Source: Streptomyces sp. ICC1 (GTDB taxonomy: Bacteria > Actinomycetota > Actinomycetes > Streptomycetales > Streptomycetaceae). Taken from it: a DNA stretch of 64,000 nt. Of the stretch, positions 1 to 8,047 are shown one piece after another. Location: positions 7,820,869 through 7,884,868 of the forward strand of contig NZ_CP030287.1 of NCBI RefSeq assembly GCF_003287935.1, read 5' to 3'. The stretch's first letter is position 1; each line of letters begins with the position of its first letter. Position numbers and translations under genes: made by a program. Under the pieces are notes generated by a model. That model was not told the DNA's origin. It ran no database searches and saw only the letters and a list, made by a program, of their open reading frames with translations.

Positions 1-409
1 TCAGGCGTCCGCCACTTGAGGCTGACCAGACCCCTTCCACGTCATTGACGGCGAGCGGCGGACCGCTGCGGTCCTCGGTCAGGTCGACAGGGAAACTGGT
101 CAGCGCCGCGATGACACAGCCTCCGGCAGCAACCGACAACCAGACAAATCGCCGCGGCAGATCAGTCACTGACATCCTCATCTCAAGCAGGTGCCCTGGG
201 CATTCCCCGGCACTCCTCAATCATGATCCAGACGTTAATCAGATGGAACCCTGCTTGGAGGGACGGGCCCAGCCGGGAACAGGGTGGGTCATGTAGCCCT
301 GGCGCAGCCCGTGGTCATGAAGCGTGATCGTCGAGCCGTCCGGGCCCAGCACCCCACTGACACGAAACCGGCACGTCGCACAACGTTGAGGGATGCGGCC
401 GGGGTTGTG

Positions 410-571
410 ATGACGGACAGGTACCGTTTGGCCATGGATCCTTCGGGGGCGAACACTACTGACAACGAGAACACCGGGCGGGCGGCGGTCATCCAGTACT
501 TCGGCTTCGCGATCGCCGTCGCGGCCGAAGGCGTCGGCCTCGTGGTTCCTCCCGACGAGACGACGCCGTAG
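410..571 (+). CDS. small hypothetical protein, 53 aa
   Basis: An ATG-started frame of 53 residues ends with a TAG two bases before the start of the next frame. The middle (AVIQYFGFAIAVAAEGVGLV) is hydrophobic enough for one weak membrane segment. No clear Shine-Dalgarno sequence was seen and no family is recognised. The tight spacing to the frameshifted gene downstream suggests a two-gene unit, but chance is possible in DNA of this GC content. Bases 1-409 contain nothing else that I can support. Confidence 0.3.
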   Translation: MTDRYRLAMDPSGANTTDNENTGRAAVIQYFGFAIAVAAEGVGLVVPPDETTP

Positions 572-573
572 GG

Positions 574-1316
574 ATGAACCAGCGAATAGAACTGCACCTG
601 GCCGGCGCACGACTGAACCTCCACAGGGAGCGGTGGCTCGCAGAGGGCTTGTCCGTATCGCCCACCCTGTGGCGACATCAAGCGGGTTCACACGCACCCG
701 CCGAGCGCGGGCCGCTCACGGCCCCCGACGGCCTGGCTGTACGGATCACAGGACCGGACTGGGGCGTGGTCCTGTCCGTCGAGCTGCAGCCCGACGGGAC
801 GGCAGGTCTGACGTACCACGCACCCCTCGGGTGGGTGGAGGAGCGCATGGGTGTCCGCTCTCTCGAAGCATGGGACGCACTGCTGGACAACGCCGTCCGG
901 CGCGCTTGCGGCCTGAAGGTGCAGCACGCCCACTTGCTTGCCGCCAGCTGCACCACGGGCTGGCTCGACTGGTTCCACGGCGAGTTGTGGCTACTGCCGG
1001 ACTCCCTGGTTCGCATTCGCAGCGGATTCGCCGACACCGTCGTGAACTCCATCAGTCCCGGCGTACGGGAACACACCGCCACCAGTGTGATCGGCTACGA
1101 CCCGGCGGCCGTCCTAGGGGGCACCGCACCAACAAGGTCATTCCCTTCGACGGCATCGCGCACGCCAGCCTGCACCGCGGTCTCACCACGTCCAGCCTTG
1201 CCGTGACGATGACGGACGGCACCCGCCACAAACTGCTGTGGCTGTCCTCCGAACCAGCCCGCCGCGTACTGACGGACCGGCTGCTGCCCGTACTCGGGTC
1301 CCGCCTGACCCGGTGA
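574..1316 (+). pseudogene. conserved-looking hypothetical gene with a frameshift
   Basis: The first frame reads about 183 plausible residues (for example GWLDWFHGELWLLPDSLVRIRS) up to about base 1118. There it runs into low-complexity sequence, while the frame one base back continues sensibly (NKVIPFDGIAHASLHRGL ... KLLWLSSEPARRVLTDRLLP) to a TGA at 1316. A one-base loss at or next to the G run at about 1116-1120 explains both halves. The product would be about 247 residues, soluble, with no signal peptide or membrane segment. I do not recognise the family. The lesion may be a real pseudogenisation or a sequencing error in the homopolymer. Confidence 0.5.
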
Positions 1317-1375
1317 TCGGAGTGTGCCTCAAGATCACGGAACTACAGCCTGCCTGGCTACGGCCGGTGTCACGG

Positions 1376-2453
1376 TCTAGGTGTACTGCCTCGGGAGGTT
1401 GTGGACGGGTGATGGAGGTCTCGGTTGAGGGGTCTTGAACGGGTGAGGGCCTTCCGGGTTCGGTGTGGATTGCGACGTCTACACCGACCAGAAAGGCCCT
1501 CGTGGTCCACCGTAATGCACCCCTGACCGAGACCGGACGGCTGCGTCTGGCCCGCTGCGTGGTCGAGGACGGCTGGCCGCTTCGCCGGGCCGCCGAGCGT
1601 TTCCAGGTCTCACCGACCACCGCTCAGCGGTGGGCCGCCCGCTACCGCAAGCTCGGCGAGGCCGGAATGCCCGACCACTCCTCCCGCCCGCATCACAGCC
1701 CGAAGCGGACCCCCACCCGCACCGAACGGCGGATCATCAAGGTCCGCCTCCTGCGGCGCTGGGGCCCCGCCCGCATCGCCCACCTGCTGCGACTGGTGCC
1801 CTCGACCGTGCACCGGGTCCTGGTCCGCTACCGCATGGCCCGTCTCACTCACCTGGACCGGGCCACCGGACGTGTCATCCGCCGCTACGAACGCGAGCGC
1901 CCGGGCGAACTCGTGCACGTCGACATCAAGAAGCTGGGCAACATCCCCGACGGCGGCGGCCACAAGACCCGCGGACGACAGGACGGCCGCAAGAAACGTG
2001 GTGCCGGCTACAGCTACATCCACACCGCCGTCGATGACCACTCCCGCCTGGCCTACAGCGAGATCCTGGCCGACGAGAAGAAGGAAACCGCCACCGCTTT
2101 CTGGGCCCGTGCCCAGACCTACTTCACCTCGTGCGGCATCACCGTCGAGCGCGTCCTGACCGACAACGGTTCCTGCTACAAGTCGTACGCCTGGCGCGAC
2201 CTGCTGGCGGCGGCCGGGATCGCCCACAAACGAACCCGGCCCTACCGGCCCCAGACCAACGGCAAGGTCGAACGCCTCAACCGCACCCTGCTGGACGAGT
2301 GGGCCTACGCCCGCCCCTACCGGTCAGAGACTGAACGCCGGGCAGCGTTCCCGCAGTGGCTGCACACCTACAATCACCACCGCGGACACACCGCGCTCGC
2401 AGGCAAACCACCCGCCAGCCGCATCCCCAACCTCACAGGGCAATACATCTAGG
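1376..2453 (+). mobile_element. IS481-family insertion sequence with its target duplication
   Basis: The element proper spans 1382-2447 (1,066 bp). Its ends are imperfect inverted repeats starting TGTACTGCC (left) and TGTATTGCC (right, read inward), with about 21 of 28 matching bases. It is flanked on both sides by the direct repeat TCTAGG (1376-1381 and 2448-2453). A 6-bp duplication centred on CTAG is the known target preference of IS481 itself (NCTAGN). One intact transposase gene lies inside, so the copy looks functional. A 9-bp inverted repeat (1445-1453 with 1493-1501) sits just before the transposase start and may form a hairpin that limits expression. Confidence 0.88.
1502..2452 (+). 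CDS. IS481-family transposase (DDE)
   Basis: The gene encodes a cut-and-paste/replicative DDE transposase acting on the IS481-type ends around it. GTG at 1502 is chosen because the product then begins VVHRNAPLTETGRLRLAR, the usual start of this group. The frame is open further upstream. It has an N-terminal helix-turn-helix region (about residues 8-60), a second winged helix, then an RNase H-like core with candidate catalytic residues in HVDIKKL, LTDNGS and NGKVERLNRTL. The length of 316 residues is normal. The final codon ATC joins TAG, and this stop lies in the target-site duplication rather than in the element. Confidence 0.92.
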   Translation: MVHRNAPLTETGRLRLARCVVEDGWPLRRAAERFQVSPTTAQRWAARYRKLGEAGMPDHSSRPHHSPKRTPTRTERRIIKVRLLRRWGPARIAHLLRLVPSTVHRVLVRYRMARLTHLDRATGRVIRRYERERPGELVHVDIKKLGNIPDGGGHKTRGRQDGRKKRGAGYSYIHTAVDDHSRLAYSEILADEKKETATAFWARAQTYFTSCGITVERVLTDNGSCYKSYAWRDLLAAAGIAHKRTRPYRPQTNGKVERLNRTLLDEWAYARPYRSETERRAAFPQWLHTYNHHRGHTALAGKPPASRIPNLTGQYI

Positions 2454-2906
2454 CCGGAACCGTCCTCAAACCGCGGAGGGCTTTCCCGCTCGATGGGGCA
2501 GGACCGCACAGGCCGGTACTTTCCCCCGGCGCCGGCAGGGTTGATGTGGGTCAAGACCGCAGAAGAGAGCGACGGGGAGACGAGCTACGAGCTTGGCCGG
2601 GTACCGGGCAGCCAGGCACCGATGGAGTACACCGAACTCGTGTTCCCTGCCATCACACCGCAGGTCCGTGGGCCCATCTCACAGCCGCATTACGCTCTCC
2701 CCGCCGTACGTGCTGCTGCCGAACCCGACCCGCTCAAAGCAGCTCTCAATGCGGTCTGGGATGCGCTGAACACGTACGGAGAGCACTACCTGAAGTTGCT
2801 GGGTGAGATCCGGTCGATCTGGGGCGGGCGGATATCCGTACCGGATGCAAAGACACGGCCTGCTGATCTGGGCCGACGAGTGCGGAGCGGACGAGGGAGC
2901 GTAGCG
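2454..2906. other. stretch between the IS481 element and a small gene
   Basis: This 450-base stretch has no recognised gene. An open frame reads through it (for example PHYALPAVRAAAEPDPLKAALNAVWDALNTYGEHYLKLLGE) into the small gene at 2907 without a stop. It could be the remains of a short protein gene interrupted by the insertion sequence. I saw no good start with a ribosome-binding site. Confidence 0.3.
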
Positions 2907-3065
2907 ATGGTCAACTACCGGGTGAGGTGGGTACGCGCGCGCGACGGCAAGGCCATGGTGTCCGCGGTGAGCTACGACCAGCCCAGCGCCGAGCACCGCA
3001 AGGCAGATCTCGAGGCCGAGGGCGCCACGGACATCAAGATCGTGAAGGTGCGGGCCGGCGAGTAG
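2907..3065 (+). CDS. small conserved Streptomyces-type protein, 52 aa
   Basis: The product is 52 residues, basic-acidic and soluble (MVNYRVRWVRARDGKAMVSA at the start, ending DIKIVKVRAGE). ATG at 2907 follows a purine-rich GAGGGA element about 8 bases upstream. The pattern of a short beta-rich start, a central loop and an EAEGATDIKIVKV tail resembles small conserved proteins annotated only as hypothetical in Streptomyces. The longer upstream frame is not needed. A strong hairpin terminator follows within 60 bases, which supports this as a real transcript end. Function unknown. Confidence 0.6.
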   Translation: MVNYRVRWVRARDGKAMVSAVSYDQPSAEHRKADLEAEGATDIKIVKVRAGE

Positions 3066-3123
3066 GGCCGCCCGATTCGCGTGCACCCGGCCGTTTCCAC
3101 GGCACACGCGGGCGTTGAATGCG

Positions 3124-3159
3124 AACAGCCCCCTCGACCTGGTGGTCGAGGGGGCTGTT
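3124..3159. terminator. 16-bp hairpin, bidirectional terminator
   Basis: A perfect 16-bp stem (3124-3139 with 3144-3159) closes a 4-base TGGT loop. It lies 4 bases beyond the 3' end of the leftward tRNA gene and 58 bases beyond the rightward small gene, so it can end both transcripts. Confidence 0.85.
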
Positions 3160-3163
3160 GCGT

Positions 3164-3240
3164 TGGTAGCGGGGACAGGATTTGAACCTGCGACCTCTGG
3201 GTTATGAGCCCAGCGAGCTACCGAGCTGCTCCACCCCGCG
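3164..3240 (-). tRNA. initiator tRNA-fMet (anticodon CAT)
   Basis: A 77-nt tRNA on the minus strand, with CCA encoded (complement of 3164-3166). The anticodon loop reads CTCATAA. Initiator hallmarks are visible: three G-C pairs at the base of the anticodon stem (GGG/CCC) and no Watson-Crick pair at 1-72 (C against T). The T-loop GGTTCAAATCC is standard. It delivers formyl-methionine to start codons. The hairpin next to its 3' end is the likely terminator. Confidence 0.97.
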
Positions 3241-3431
3241 TCGGTGAACACCACCCTACGGCACTGGCCCCACTCCGAAGCTGATTCCAAACAGTTGACC
3301 TGCGGCTTCGGGGTTCAGAAACAGCTTGCAAGGACCACCAGCGACTAGGGTCTGCTCGACATCGACGAGACCGCGGCCCGCGGCCCGCGAGGACCGACCC
3401 GTACGGCGCCGGGCCGGTGGATACTCGGGGC

Positions 3432-3782
3432 ATGACTGTCTCCAACCCCGGTCTCGACGACGCCGTGCTGTACAGGCTGAAATTCGCCCGCCGGCTTCCC
3501 CCGAGCCTGTCTGCGCTGACCGGGCCCGTCCACGGAGTCATCGAGCTTCCCCTACACGTGGCCTGGTCCGGGCTGCGCGCCTTCGACCTCGACCAGCCCC
3601 GCCAGCGCATGGGCCTCTACCGCACCGTCCTGGCCGAAGGCACCCGCGAGGACCTGTGCCGCTTCCTGAACGCAGAGCTACTCGCCAGCCTGTGGCCGGT
3701 CCTGCGGACCCTGGCCGGACCGAGCGTGCGGGGCGTGTGGGAGGAAGCCTTCCCCCAGCTCCGGGAGAAGACCGCGGCGTGA
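3432..3782 (+). CDS. partner protein of an AbiE-like toxin-antitoxin module
   Basis: A 116-residue soluble protein starting MTVSNPGLDDAVLYRLKFAR. It ends in TGA overlapping the GTG start of the next gene (GTGA), so the two are translationally coupled. The downstream stub is the beginning of an AbiEii/AbiGii-type nucleotidyltransferase, and Streptomyces copies of that toxin are usually preceded by a small partner of this size. The role as antitoxin or regulator is inferred from position; I see no clear helix-turn-helix. With the toxin gene destroyed by the IS21-type insertion, this gene is orphaned. Confidence 0.6.
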   Translation: MTVSNPGLDDAVLYRLKFARRLPPSLSALTGPVHGVIELPLHVAWSGLRAFDLDQPRQRMGLYRTVLAEGTREDLCRFLNAELLASLWPVLRTLAGPSVRGVWEEAFPQLREKTAA

Positions 3783-3880
3783 AGATGCCCGACTTGCATG
3801 CGCGGCTGCTCGCCGACGTGCTCGCGCTTGGATCCCCCTACCCCCTGGTCCTGACCGGCGGCTACGCGGACAGGCGCACG
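3779..3880 (+). pseudogene. 5' stub of an AbiEii/AbiGii-type nucleotidyltransferase toxin
   Basis: The GTG at 3779 gives MKMPDLHARLLADVLALGSP followed by YPLVLTGGYA. This is the characteristic N-terminus of AbiEii-type nucleotidyltransferases, where LTGGYA lies in the nucleotide-binding region. After GGYA one base appears lost; the bases that follow, GA-CAGGCGCACG, match a GTA-CAG-GCG-CAC reading (VQAH) expected for the family. The gene stops exactly at the TGTGAG end of the IS21-type element at 3881. The remaining codons are not found on the other side of the element, so the toxin is dead here. Confidence 0.72.
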
Positions 3881-4054
3881 TGTGAGCGTTCACGTTTTTC
3901 CCCATCGGGTGGTTTGAGCTTCATGTAATTCCTCATCCCGACTTCTCCTAATTGGCCATGGGTACGACGGAGTTCGGGATCGAGGGACCTGGTCATCGCG
4001 GAGGCGCATGGGCGGCCCTGGGCCTGTGGTTCGGAAGGCCGATGGTCAGCCCGG

Positions 4055-5671
4055 ATGGCAAGGAGAACGTTCGTCGTGGTCGACATCACCGAGATCTATG
4101 TCCACTGGTACGCGGGCCGCTCGAAGAGCGAGCTGGCCGCGTCGCTGGGGGTGGACCGCAAGACGATCAGGAAGTACCTGGAGCCGGCGGAGGCGTCCGG
4201 GATCACGCCGGGCGGACCGCCGATGAGGGAAGCCGACTGGGCCAAGCTGATCAAGAGCTGGTTCCCCGAACTCGGCGACCGGCGGCTGCGGCAGATCACC
4301 TGGCCCGACATCGACCAGCACCGCGACTACATCAAGAACCTGCTGGGGACGGTGACCGTCTCCACGATCCACCAGCGGCTCCGGGACGAGCACAAGCTGG
4401 ACGTGTCGATCTCCTCGTTCCGCCGGTGGGTGCACGCCACGCTGCCCGATGAGACGGCAAGGTCCCAGGTCACGGTCTTGCGGGATGACGTCGAGCCGGG
4501 ATCGGAGGCTCAGATCGACTACGGTCACCTGGGCCAGTGGACCAATCCGAAGACCGGTAAGCGCCACCGGATCTGGGCCTTCGTGATGGTGCTGCCGTGC
4601 TCGCGGCACATGTTCGTCCGCCCGGTCCTCTACCTGCACCAGCACGCTTGGACCGAGGCCCACGTCGCCGCATTCCGCTACTTCGGGGGCGTCCCGCGCC
4701 GACTGGTGCCGGACAACCTGCGGACGGGGGTCGACAAGCCTGATCTCTACGATCCGAAGATCAACAAGGCATATGCTGAGCTCGCCACCCACTACGGGGC
4801 CTTGGTCGATCCTGCCCGTGCTGCCCGGCCCAAGGACAAGCCGCGGGTCGAGCGGCCGATGCCCTACATCCGGGACTCGTTCTGGCGGGGGCGGGAGTTC
4901 ACCTCGATCGAGCACATGCAGGCCGAGGCTGTGACCTGGAGCCAGAAGGTGGCTGGCCGACGGCAGTGCCGGCCGTTGCAGGGAGCCGCACCGATGGCGG
5001 TGTTCGAGGCCGTCGAAGCCGAGACCCTGCTGCCGCTGCCGCCCACGCCGTTCGTGCTGGCCCGCTGGTCGACGGCGGTGGTCGGGCCGGACATCCACGT
5101 CAAGGTCGGCCGCACCCTCTACTCGGTGCCCTGGAAACTGATCGGCCGCAGGGTCGACGTCCGCTCGACCGCCACGATGGTGCAGGTCTTCCTCGACGGC
5201 GACCTGGTCAAGACCCACGTGGCACTTGAGCAGGGCAAACGCACCGACAGGACCGACTACCCGCCGGAGAAGATCGCCTTCCAGATGCGCACGCCGATCT
5301 GGTGCCGGACCCAGGCATCCGAGGTCGGGGACGCCTGCCGGACCGTCGTCGACCAGCTGCTGGAGGTCAACGCTCTCTACCGGCTCCGCGCCGCCCAGGG
5401 AATCCTCGGCCTGAAGAAGAAGTACGGCGACGCGAGGCTGGAGGCCGCCTGCGCGAGGGCCATCACGGTCGGAGATCCGTCCTACCGCACCATCAAGGGC
5501 ATCCTGATCGCCGGCACCGAGACCGATCCGGAGCCCGAATCCAGCGGGGACGCGGGAGCCGCGGCCTTCCTCCACGGGCCCAAGCGGCTCTTCGCCTCCG
5601 TCGCCCCGTCCGAGACGGCGGACGAGCTCCACGACGACCAGGTCCACGGCGAAGCTGAGGGAAGCATCTGA
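4055..5671 (+). CDS. istA: IS21-family transposase IstA
   Basis: A 538-residue DDE transposase. The N-terminal helix-turn-helix (VDITEIYVHWYAGRSKSELA, DRKTIRKYL, residues about 9-45) binds the terminal repeats. The integrase core carries acidic residues in AQIDYGH, LVPDNLRTG and KPRVERPM, followed by the beta-barrel Mu-C-like domain. The length is typical. The stop overlaps the istB start (TGATG), the normal coupling of IstA and IstB. The gene looks intact, but without a working IstB helper the element is probably unable to transpose alone. Confidence 0.92.
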   Translation: MARRTFVVVDITEIYVHWYAGRSKSELAASLGVDRKTIRKYLEPAEASGITPGGPPMREADWAKLIKSWFPELGDRRLRQITWPDIDQHRDYIKNLLGTVTVSTIHQRLRDEHKLDVSISSFRRWVHATLPDETARSQVTVLRDDVEPGSEAQIDYGHLGQWTNPKTGKRHRIWAFVMVLPCSRHMFVRPVLYLHQHAWTEAHVAAFRYFGGVPRRLVPDNLRTGVDKPDLYDPKINKAYAELATHYGALVDPARAARPKDKPRVERPMPYIRDSFWRGREFTSIEHMQAEAVTWSQKVAGRRQCRPLQGAAPMAVFEAVEAETLLPLPPTPFVLARWSTAVVGPDIHVKVGRTLYSVPWKLIGRRVDVRSTATMVQVFLDGDLVKTHVALEQGKRTDRTDYPPEKIAFQMRTPIWCRTQASEVGDACRTVVDQLLEVNALYRLRAAQGILGLKKKYGDARLEAACARAITVGDPSYRTIKGILIAGTETDPEPESSGDAGAAAFLHGPKRLFASVAPSETADELHDDQVHGEAEGSI

Positions 5672-6335
5672 TGAGCGTGATGGACTCTGCCCTGCGTGAG
5701 TCGCTGAAGTCGCTGCGGCTCTCAGGAATGCTGGAAACCCTCGATGCCCGCCTGGCCCAGGCTCACGGCGGCGAACTCGGGCACCTCGATTTCCTCCAGG
5801 TCCTCTGCCAGGACGAGATCACCCGCCGCGAGACCGTCACCTTCCAACGGCGCCTGACCCGGGCGAAGTTCGAGCAGCAGGTCACCCTGGAGGAGTTCGA
5901 CTTCACCGCTTCCTCAAAGCTGCCGGCCGCCCAGATCCGCGACCTCGGGGCCCTTCGCTGGCTCCACTCCGGCGAGTCGGTCATCCTCTTCGGCCCGGTC
6001 GGAGTCGGCAAGACACACGTCGCCCAGGCCCTCGGCCACCTCGCCGTCCGCCAGAGCGCCCACGTCCGGTTCGCCAAGACCAGCCGGATCCTCGCGGACC
6101 TCGCCGGCGGCCACGCGGACCGCACCTGGGACAAGCGGATCCGTGAACTGGTACGGCCCGACGTGCTCATCCTCGACGACTTCGCCATGCGCCAGCTCGG
6201 AGCGTCGTCGCCGAGTCGCTGCTGGACCGGCTGATCAACACCAGCCACCAGGTCATCATGAACGGCCCCAGCTACCGCCCGAACAAGCGACCCAAGAACC
6301 CCACCGACAAGCCGGCCAAACCCACGATCACCTAG
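5671..6335 (+). pseudogene. istB: istB helper ATPase with an internal deletion
   Basis: The first about 177 residues are normal IstB: MSVMDSALRESLKSLRLSGM, Walker A GPVGVGKT at 108-115, Walker B PDVLILDDF. At about base 6200, just after FAMRQL, roughly 100 bases are missing and the frame is lost. The gene's true end can still be read in another frame (VVAESLLDRLINTSHQVIMN ... KPAKPTIT) to TAG at 6335. The deleted part holds the sensor-I and arginine region needed for AAA+ function, so the protein is almost surely inactive. The stop codon lies in a CTAG palindrome that is also the edge of the nested repeat element. Confidence 0.85.
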
Positions 6336-6685
6336 GCGGTTTCGTTTGGATCATCTGGCAGACCAGAGGACGATGCCCGCGACTTGGCAGCAGCTGGCCA
6401 CCAGGCAACCAATCGGGCGGCCATCGCTTCCGGCCGCAGGCCCAGAGGGTCGAGACCGAAGTGATCCTCCAGTTCGTGCCGCAGGAATACACCGATCTCG
6501 GTCTGGTTGGCGCCACCGTGGAGCCGCTGGAGCAGAGGCGCGAGCATGCAGTCGTACTCGTCCTGCACATCGTCGGCGACGCCTATCGGATCCCACTCAT
6601 TGAGTAGATGCCGCAGGGCGTTCTCGGTGACGTCGGTTCCAGGTCGCATCGTTCCAGGGTGCCACCCAGGAACCGTCGTCACCAC
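6332..6685 (-). CDS. small protein carried in the inverted-repeat element (DUF1871-like motif)
   Basis: A 117-residue frame lies wholly between the inverted repeats and runs leftward. It contains LRHLLNEWDPIGVADDVQDE followed by YDCMLAPLLQRL, close to the INEWDPIG...DEYD signature of DUF1871-type small proteins whose role is unknown. The last codons (DDPNETA) are encoded by the left inverted repeat, and the TAG stop falls in the same CTAG that ends istB on the other strand. The compositional pattern looks like a real gene. The first about 15 residues may not be translated, because a start nearer the motif is possible. Confidence 0.55.
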   Translation of the reverse strand: MVTTVPGWHPGTMRPGTDVTENALRHLLNEWDPIGVADDVQDEYDCMLAPLLQRLHGGANQTEIGVFLRHELEDHFGLDPLGLRPEAMAARLVAWWPAAAKSRASSSGLPDDPNETA

Positions 6686-6716
6686 TGGCCCCCACCGTGA
6701 TCCAAACGAAACCGCC
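6335..6716. mobile_element. small inverted-repeat (MITE-like) element
   Basis: Perfect 19-bp inverted repeats, ggcggtttcgtttggatca at 6335-6353 and its complement at 6698-6716, bound a 382-bp segment. CTAG stands beside both ends (6332-6335 and 6720-6723), which would fit a 4-base target duplication if the right end includes a few extra bases. No transposase is encoded. The ends resemble, from memory, those of Streptomyces IS5-type elements, so mobilisation in trans by such an element is an inference. It sits exactly at the istB stop codon. Confidence 0.65.
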
Positions 6717-6783
6717 CAGCTAGGACCACCTCCCGGACGGCTGGCCGACGATGATGTCGGTCCGGGGTGAGATCGTTTCCCGC

Positions 6784-7125
6784 ATGGCCGACACAGAGGA
6801 AGCAGAAACCGACGTTGAGCACGCCGTCATCGTCCGCTATCGACTGGCCGATGACGGCCTTGGCAGACCCAGCCAACGGGAGGTCGTCCTTCAAGCCCAG
6901 TCCCTCCTGAACGAGGCGATCGAGCAAGCCGATGTCGGCGAGTTCGACGGAAACGAATACGGAGGCGGCGAGGTTGTCCTCTATGCCTACGGACCGGACG
7001 CCGATGCACTCTTCACCGTCATGGCACCCATCCTGCATGGCCTGCCGTTCCGGCCAGCACACGCCGTCTTGCGCTACGGCTCCGTTGATGACCCATCGGC
7101 TGCCGAACATCGCATCGACCTCTGA
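6784..7125 (+). CDS. hypothetical passenger protein, 113 aa
   Basis: A soluble acidic 113-residue protein (MADTEEAETDVEHAVIVRYR ... LRYGSVDDPSAAEHRIDL). The core (REVVLQAQSLLNEAIEQADV, GGGEVVLYAYGPDADALFTV) predicts an alpha/beta fold of the kind seen in small unannotated Streptomyces proteins. No catalytic motif is seen. ATG at 6784 is preferred over an earlier one because the conserved-looking part starts there. It lies inside the IS21-type ends, downstream of istB and the nested repeat, so it may be a passenger gene or trapped host DNA. Confidence 0.55.
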   Translation: MADTEEAETDVEHAVIVRYRLADDGLGRPSQREVVLQAQSLLNEAIEQADVGEFDGNEYGGGEVVLYAYGPDADALFTVMAPILHGLPFRPAHAVLRYGSVDDPSAAEHRIDL

Positions 7126-7225
7126 CGAGACGAGTCGCCAGTCCCAGCCCCGGACGGGCACCTGGGGAATTACGTGAACTTCCCCCTGGGGAATTACGCG
7201 AACGTCCACAGCCCTCGACCTACGT

Positions 7226-7411
7226 CGGCACCAGCCCGGAAGCCTCGTACGGCTCGCGCCGTATCTCCACGAGCGGACCGCCGGGCGGATCGGCTCCCTC
7301 GCCCGCCTCATCCGCCAGGCTGCTCTCACGGCTCTGACAGACGGCACCGAACGCATCGCCAAAGCCACCCTCGACCACATCCGCCTGGACCACCTCGCCG
7401 AACAACACCAC
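7226..7411 (+). pseudogene. C-terminal remnant of a TniB/TnsC-like transposition ATPase
   Basis: Read in the frame of codons starting at 7391, the sequence gives LVRLAPYLHERTAGRIGSLA then RLIRQAALTALTDGTERIAK and ATLDHIRLDHLAEQHHAG. This is the C-terminal helical part of TniB-like AAA+ proteins of Tn5053/Tn7-like or IS21-related elements. No start, Walker motifs or stop remain. The remnant ends at the beheaded hpnG, in a different frame, so no fusion protein is expected. It marks a second, older mobile element at this breakpoint. Confidence 0.6.
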
Positions 7412-7412
7412 G

Positions 7413-8042
7413 CTGGTCGCCTGCGCGCTGCGCATCGAGCGGGCGGCCCTGCGCAGCGGCCGCGAGCGGGGCGCGCCCGAGCGGTACGAGGTCCTGCGCA
7501 CCGGCATGGGCCCGCGCGCGGCCGAGCGCGCCGTCGGCCGGGCGCTCGCCGGTCCGGAGCTGCGCGGGGCCGCCGTGCTGGCCACCGGATTCTGCGCCGG
7601 GCTGCTGCCCGGCATGAGCCCCGGCGACCTGATCGTCGCCGAGGAGACCCGGGACCCGCGCGGCACGGTCGCCTGCGCCGGTACCGCCCTGCTCGCCGAG
7701 GCGCTGGCCCGGGCCCTGCCCGACCGGACCGTGCACCTCGGCGCACTGACCGGATCCGACCACGTCGTCCGGGGCCAGGAGCGCGCGCAGCTGCGCGCCA
7801 CCGGTGCCATCGGGGTCGACATGGAGTCCGCGGCCACCTTGTGGACCGCGACCCGGGGCGGGACCGTTGCCGACGGTGCGGAGCGCCCGGTTGCGGCCGT
7901 CCGGGTGATCGTGGACGCTCCGGAGCATGAGCTCGTCCGCATCGGCACCGTTCGGGGGGGAATATCAGCCTTTCGCGTACTGCGTGCCGTACTGCCCGCG
8001 TTTTATGACTGGCACCGTTCTTTGCTGCTCCCCAGGAGGTGA
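7413..8042 (+). pseudogene. hpnG: hopanoid nucleosidase HpnG, missing its 5' end
   Basis: HpnG is a purine-nucleoside-phosphorylase-like enzyme that removes adenine from adenosylhopane to give ribosylhopane. The readable part starts LVACALRIERAALRSG, normally residues 5-10 onward, directly against the TniB remnant, so the start codon and ribosome-binding site are gone. The rest is intact: RTGMGPRAAER, GFCAGLLPGMSPGDLIVAEE and GVDMESAA, the family's substrate-binding signature. An internal ATG at 7506 could give a 178-residue product lacking the first strand. Its stop overlaps the hpnH Shine-Dalgarno region, so hpnH was in the same operon. Confidence 0.78.
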
Positions 8043-8047
8043 GCCAG

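Larger units (their letters stand above)
3881..7210 (+). mobile_element. IS21-family element with nested insertion and passenger gene
   Basis: The left end starts TGTGAGCGTTCACGT at 3881 and the right end, read inward from 7210, starts TGTGGACGTTCGCGT. Each end carries a second, internal copy of a related motif: TTCATGTAATTCC at about 3921 and, in inverse orientation, TTCACGTAATTCC near 7170. This is the multiple terminal repeat layout of IS21 elements. Inside are istA, a deleted istB, a 380-bp inverted-repeat element and one unrelated gene. No target duplication is visible: the left flank is abiEii and the right flank is a TniB-like remnant. This suggests an adjacent deletion after insertion. 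Confidence 0.72.

Noticed and set aside
2493..3065. A 190-codon frame ending in the small gene at 2907
   Set aside because: The first 138 codons have no ribosome-binding site or recognisable family; the 52-codon gene stands alone better.
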